In this document: positions 61,206 through 64,000 of the stretch, in pieces | Position numbering within the stretch: position 1 is the first letter of the stretch | Layout: each line of letters begins with the position of its first letter | Source of the DNA: Chitinophaga caseinilytica | Lineage (GTDB): Bacteria > Bacteroidota > Bacteroidia > Chitinophagales > Chitinophagaceae | Assembly (NCBI RefSeq): GCF_038396765.1 | Contig: NZ_CP150096.1 | Span: 4,075,001-4,139,000, forward strand | Direction: 5' to 3' | Length of the DNA stretch: 64,000 nt | The notes under the pieces: model-generated | Seen by the model: the letters and a program-made list of their open reading frames with translations, nothing else | Told to the model about the DNA's origin: nothing | The model's database searches: none | Position numbers and translations under genes: made by a program

Positions 61206-64000
61206 ATGTTCGATACTTTTATCAGGCGGCCTGTGTTGTCGCTGGTGATCTCTTTGTTTATAGTGTTACTGGGGCTGCTGGCGCTTTTCGGGCTGCCGGT
61301 CACCCAGTTCCCCGATATCGTGCCGCCATCCGTTACGGTAACGGCCAAATATACCGGCGCCAACGCCGAAGTGTGCGCCAACGCCGTGGCCATCCCGCTG
61401 GAAAGGGCCATCAACGGCGTTCCGGGCATGACGTACATGACGTCTGTCTCCTCCAACAACGGCACCACGCTCATCACCGTCTTTTTCAAGGTGGGAACGG
61501 ATCCCGACCAGGCGGCCATGAACGTGCAAAACCGCGTGTCTACCATCATCGACGAACTGCCCGAAGAGGTGATCAAAGCCGGGGTTACGACCGAAAAGGA
61601 AGTGAACTCCATGCTGCTGTACCTCAACGTGATGAGCGAAGACTCCACGCTCGACGAAAACTTCATCTACAACTTCGCCGACATCAACGTGCTGAAGGAA
61701 TTGAAGCGTATCGACGGGGTGGGCTTCGCCGAGATCATGGGCGCCAAGGAATACGCCATGCGCGTGTGGCTGCAGCCCGACCGGATGCTGGCCTACAACG
61801 TGTCTGCCGATGAAGTGGTACAGGCCATCCGCCGGCAGAACATCGAAGCCGCGCCCGGCAAAACGGGCGAAAGCTCCGACAAGCAGGCGCAATTGCTGCA
61901 ATATGTGCTTCGCTATACCGGTAAATACTTCGAGCCGGATCAGTACGCCGATATCATCATCCGCGCCAATCCAGACGGGTCGGTGTTGCGGCTGAAAGAA
62001 ATAGCGGACGTGGAATTCGGGGCTTTGACGTACGGGATGGTGTCGAAAACGGACGGGAAACCTTCCGCTTCGATCATGCTCAAACAACGGCCGGGCTCCA
62101 ATGCGCAGGATGTGATCAAGAATGTGAAGCTGCGGATGGAAGAACTGAAGGCATCGTCGTTCCCGCCGGGCATGACGTATAACTTCAACTACGACGTGTC
62201 CCGCTTCCTCGACGCGTCTATCGCCGAGGTGTTGCGCACGCTGTTTGAAGCGTTCATCCTGGTGGGGATCGTGGTGTTCCTGTTTCTGCAGGACTGGCGT
62301 TCTACGCTGATCCCCATCCTGGCCATCCCGGTGGCGCTGATCGGTACGCTGGCGTTCATGCAACTGATGGGCTTTTCCATCAACCTGCTCACGCTATTCG
62401 CCCTGGTGCTGTCGATCGGGATCGTCGTGGATAATGCGATCGTGGTGGTGGAAGCGGTGCATGCGAAGATGACGGAAACGCATTTGCCCGCGCTGCAGGC
62501 AACATTGGCGTCGATGAAGGAAATCAGCGGGGCGGTGATCGCCATCACACTGGTGATGTCTGCCGTGTTTATTCCGGTGGCGTTCCTCAGCGGGCCGGTG
62601 GGCGTGTTTTACCGGCAGTTTTCGCTCACGCTCGCCTTCGCGATCATCATTTCGGGGATCAACGCGCTCACGCTTACGCCGGCGCTTTGCGCGCTCATGC
62701 TGAAGCACGATCCCAACGGGCATATGCGCACCAATCCGTTGCAGTGGTTCTTCAACATGTTCAACCGCGGATATAACAAAACCGAGAACAAATACAAGCG
62801 CATCGTAGGCGCCATCGCCGGAAAGCGGGTGCTGACGCTGATCACGCTCATCGCGTTCTTTGTGCTCACCTGGGGCGCGGCGGCTATTCTGCCGGGGGGA
62901 TTCATTCCCGGGGAAGACCAGGGCATGATCTACGTGAACGTGACCACGCCCAACGGCGCCACGGTGGAGCGTACCGAGAAAGTGCTCGATTCCGTGCAGG
63001 CCGCTGCTGCGGGAATGGATGCGGTAGAATCGGTGTCCACCCTCGCGGGGTATAGCCTCGTGAACGAAGTAGCAGGCGCTTCTTATGGGATGGGGATGAT
63101 CAACCTCAAATCCTGGGGCGACCGTGAACAGTCGGTCAACGAAATCATCGAAGAGCTGAAGCAGCGGACGCGCAACATCGCCGACGCATCCATCGAATAC
63201 TTCCCGCCGCCGACGGTGCCGGGTTTCGGGAACGCTTCCGGATTCGAGCTGCGCGTGCTGGACAGGACCGGGGCCGACGACCTGGAACAGGTATCCGAAG
63301 TCACGAATAAATTCATCGCCGCGCTGGAGAAGCGCCCCGAGATCGGGAGCGCCTTCACGAGCTTCGACCCGGCCTTCCCGCAATACATGATCCACGTAGA
63401 CCAGGCCATGGCGGCCAAAAAGGGCGTGAGCATCGATAATGCCATGAGCACCCTTCAAACCCTGCTGGGCAGCTTCTACGCGAGCAACTTCATCCGTTTC
63501 GGACAGATGTATAAGGTGATGGTGCAAGCCTCGCCGCAATACCGCACCAAGCCGGAAGACGTGCTGCTGCTGCATGTGAAGAACGACCACGGCGAAATGG
63601 TGCCCTTCTCCAACTTCGTGCGGCTGGAGCGGGTGTACGGGCCTGAAACCCTCACGCGCTACAACATGTACATGTCTGCCATGATCAATGGCGACGCGGC
63701 GCCAGGGTTCTCCAGCGGCGACGCCATCAGGGCCATCGAGGAAACGGCGAAAGCGACCCTGCCGCGCGGATTCTCTTTCGAATGGAGCGGGATGACGCGC
63801 GAACAGGTGCTTTCCGGCAACCAGGCCATCTATATTTTCGGGATATGCCTCCTGTTCGTGTACCTGTTGCTGGCTGCGCAATACGAAAGCTTCCTGTTGC
63901 CGCTGCCGGTGCTGCTTTCGCTGCCCGCGGGCATTTTCGGGGCGTTCCTCTGCCTCAAGCTCGCCGGACTGGAAAACAACATCTACGCACAGGTGGCGCT
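61206..64000 (+). CDS. RND efflux pump, HAE1/AcrB family (partial, 3' end outside window)
   Basis: The first 931 residues of an inner-membrane RND transporter that exports drugs or other toxic compounds with proton uptake. It opens MFDTFIRRPVLSLVISLFIV, then has the porter-domain marks AVAIPLERAINGVPGMTYM and the membrane stretch with SIGIVVDNAIVVVEA. In AcrB the motif is VDDA and both aspartates carry protons; here D409 is kept and the second is N410. Reading stays open to base 64000, about 100 residues short of the usual length. It is translated from the same operon as the adaptor. Confidence 0.95.
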   Translation, partial: MFDTFIRRPVLSLVISLFIVLLGLLALFGLPVTQFPDIVPPSVTVTAKYTGANAEVCANAVAIPLERAINGVPGMTYMTSVSSNNGTTLITVFFKVGTDPDQAAMNVQNRVSTIIDELPEEVIKAGVTTEKEVNSMLLYLNVMSEDSTLDENFIYNFADINVLKELKRIDGVGFAEIMGAKEYAMRVWLQPDRMLAYNVSADEVVQAIRRQNIEAAPGKTGESSDKQAQLLQYVLRYTGKYFEPDQYADIIIRANPDGSVLRLKEIADVEFGALTYGMVSKTDGKPSASIMLKQRPGSNAQDVIKNVKLRMEELKASSFPPGMTYNFNYDVSRFLDASIAEVLRTLFEAFILVGIVVFLFLQDWRSTLIPILAIPVALIGTLAFMQLMGFSINLLTLFALVLSIGIVVDNAIVVVEAVHAKMTETHLPALQATLASMKEISGAVIAITLVMSAVFIPVAFLSGPVGVFYRQFSLTLAFAIIISGINALTLTPALCALMLKHDPNGHMRTNPLQWFFNMFNRGYNKTENKYKRIVGAIAGKRVLTLITLIAFFVLTWGAAAILPGGFIPGEDQGMIYVNVTTPNGATVERTEKVLDSVQAAAAGMDAVESVSTLAGYSLVNEVAGASYGMGMINLKSWGDREQSVNEIIEELKQRTRNIADASIEYFPPPTVPGFGNASGFELRVLDRTGADDLEQVSEVTNKFIAALEKRPEIGSAFTSFDPAFPQYMIHVDQAMAAKKGVSIDNAMSTLQTLLGSFYASNFIRFGQMYKVMVQASPQYRTKPEDVLLLHVKNDHGEMVPFSNFVRLERVYGPETLTRYNMYMSAMINGDAAPGFSSGDAIRAIEETAKATLPRGFSFEWSGMTREQVLSGNQAIYIFGICLLFVYLLLAAQYESFLLPLPVLLSLPAGIFGAFLCLKLAGLENNIYAQVA

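Noticed and set aside
62394..63881. A 495-codon open frame on the minus strand
   Set aside because: It is antisense to the RND pump.
1..64000. Search for tRNA, rRNA, CRISPR repeats, insertion sequences and phage genes
   Set aside because: I found no cloverleaf-type sequence, no regular direct repeats with spacers, and no transposase or integrase motif by reading. A tRNA scan would be needed to be sure.

Overview
The window is chromosomal DNA of a GC-rich member of the Bacteroidota, most like Chitinophaga and its relatives (family Chitinophagaceae). The signs are SusC/SusD pairs with ECF sigma and FecR genes, type IX secretion (T9SS) C-terminal domains, TAnnTTTG-type promoters, few Shine-Dalgarno sequences and many secreted polysaccharide enzymes. 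The genus is an inference. I saw no phage, insertion sequence, CRISPR array, rRNA or tRNA. It reads as accessory-rich core chromosome.

Layout. 1-1.1 kb: end of a SusD gene. 1.2-9.3 kb: sterol-desaturase-type hydroxylase, a lipoprotein dehydrogenase with HEAT repeats and cytochrome c, a C1-peptidase lipoprotein, and a flotillin/NfeD pair. 9.3-19.3 kb: small unknowns, two tandem SH3-like paralogues, an S1 sulfatase, a TonB-dependent receptor and a 1298-residue T9SS-exported protein. 19.5-26.1 kb: AraC regulator divergent from a ThuA-dehydrogenase-cupredoxin fusion, a ketose-3-epimerase-like protein and a Gfo/Idh/MocA oxidoreductase; this looks like a periplasmic sugar-oxidation (keto-sugar) pathway. 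26.3-35.4 kb: a lipoprotein, then a glycan-uptake locus on the minus strand (ECF sigma, FecR, SusC, SusD, GHL10-type hydrolase). 35.5-42.1 kb: YciI protein, LytS/LytTR two-component pair, a START/SDR/epimerase operon, an acidic protein, a cytochrome c and a DUF2147 protein. 42.2-56.2 kb: GH78 rhamnosidase, DUF2975/HTH pair, phospholipid-methyltransferase/VTT pair, thioesterase, heparinase II/III-type lyase, methyltransferase, nitronate monooxygenase, alpha/beta hydrolase and a large unknown secreted protein. 56.5-64 kb: a short UvrA-like protein, then an RND efflux adaptor and pump cut by the window edge.

Three genes (SusD near 30316, the epimerase near 38745, UvrA near 57807) are each broken by a single-base change in a short homopolymer. 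This could be sequence error or real mutation; each gene is otherwise intact. A short remnant of a T9SS sorting domain lies at 53063-53267 with no gene body.

The best candidate for something under-described is the 19.5-26.1 kb locus. It fuses ThuA, a PVC-type dehydrogenase propeller and an azurin-like copper domain in one lipoprotein, and its two downstream enzymes each lack one expected active-site residue. A cytochrome-c version of the same dehydrogenase family lies at 2.1-5.6 kb.
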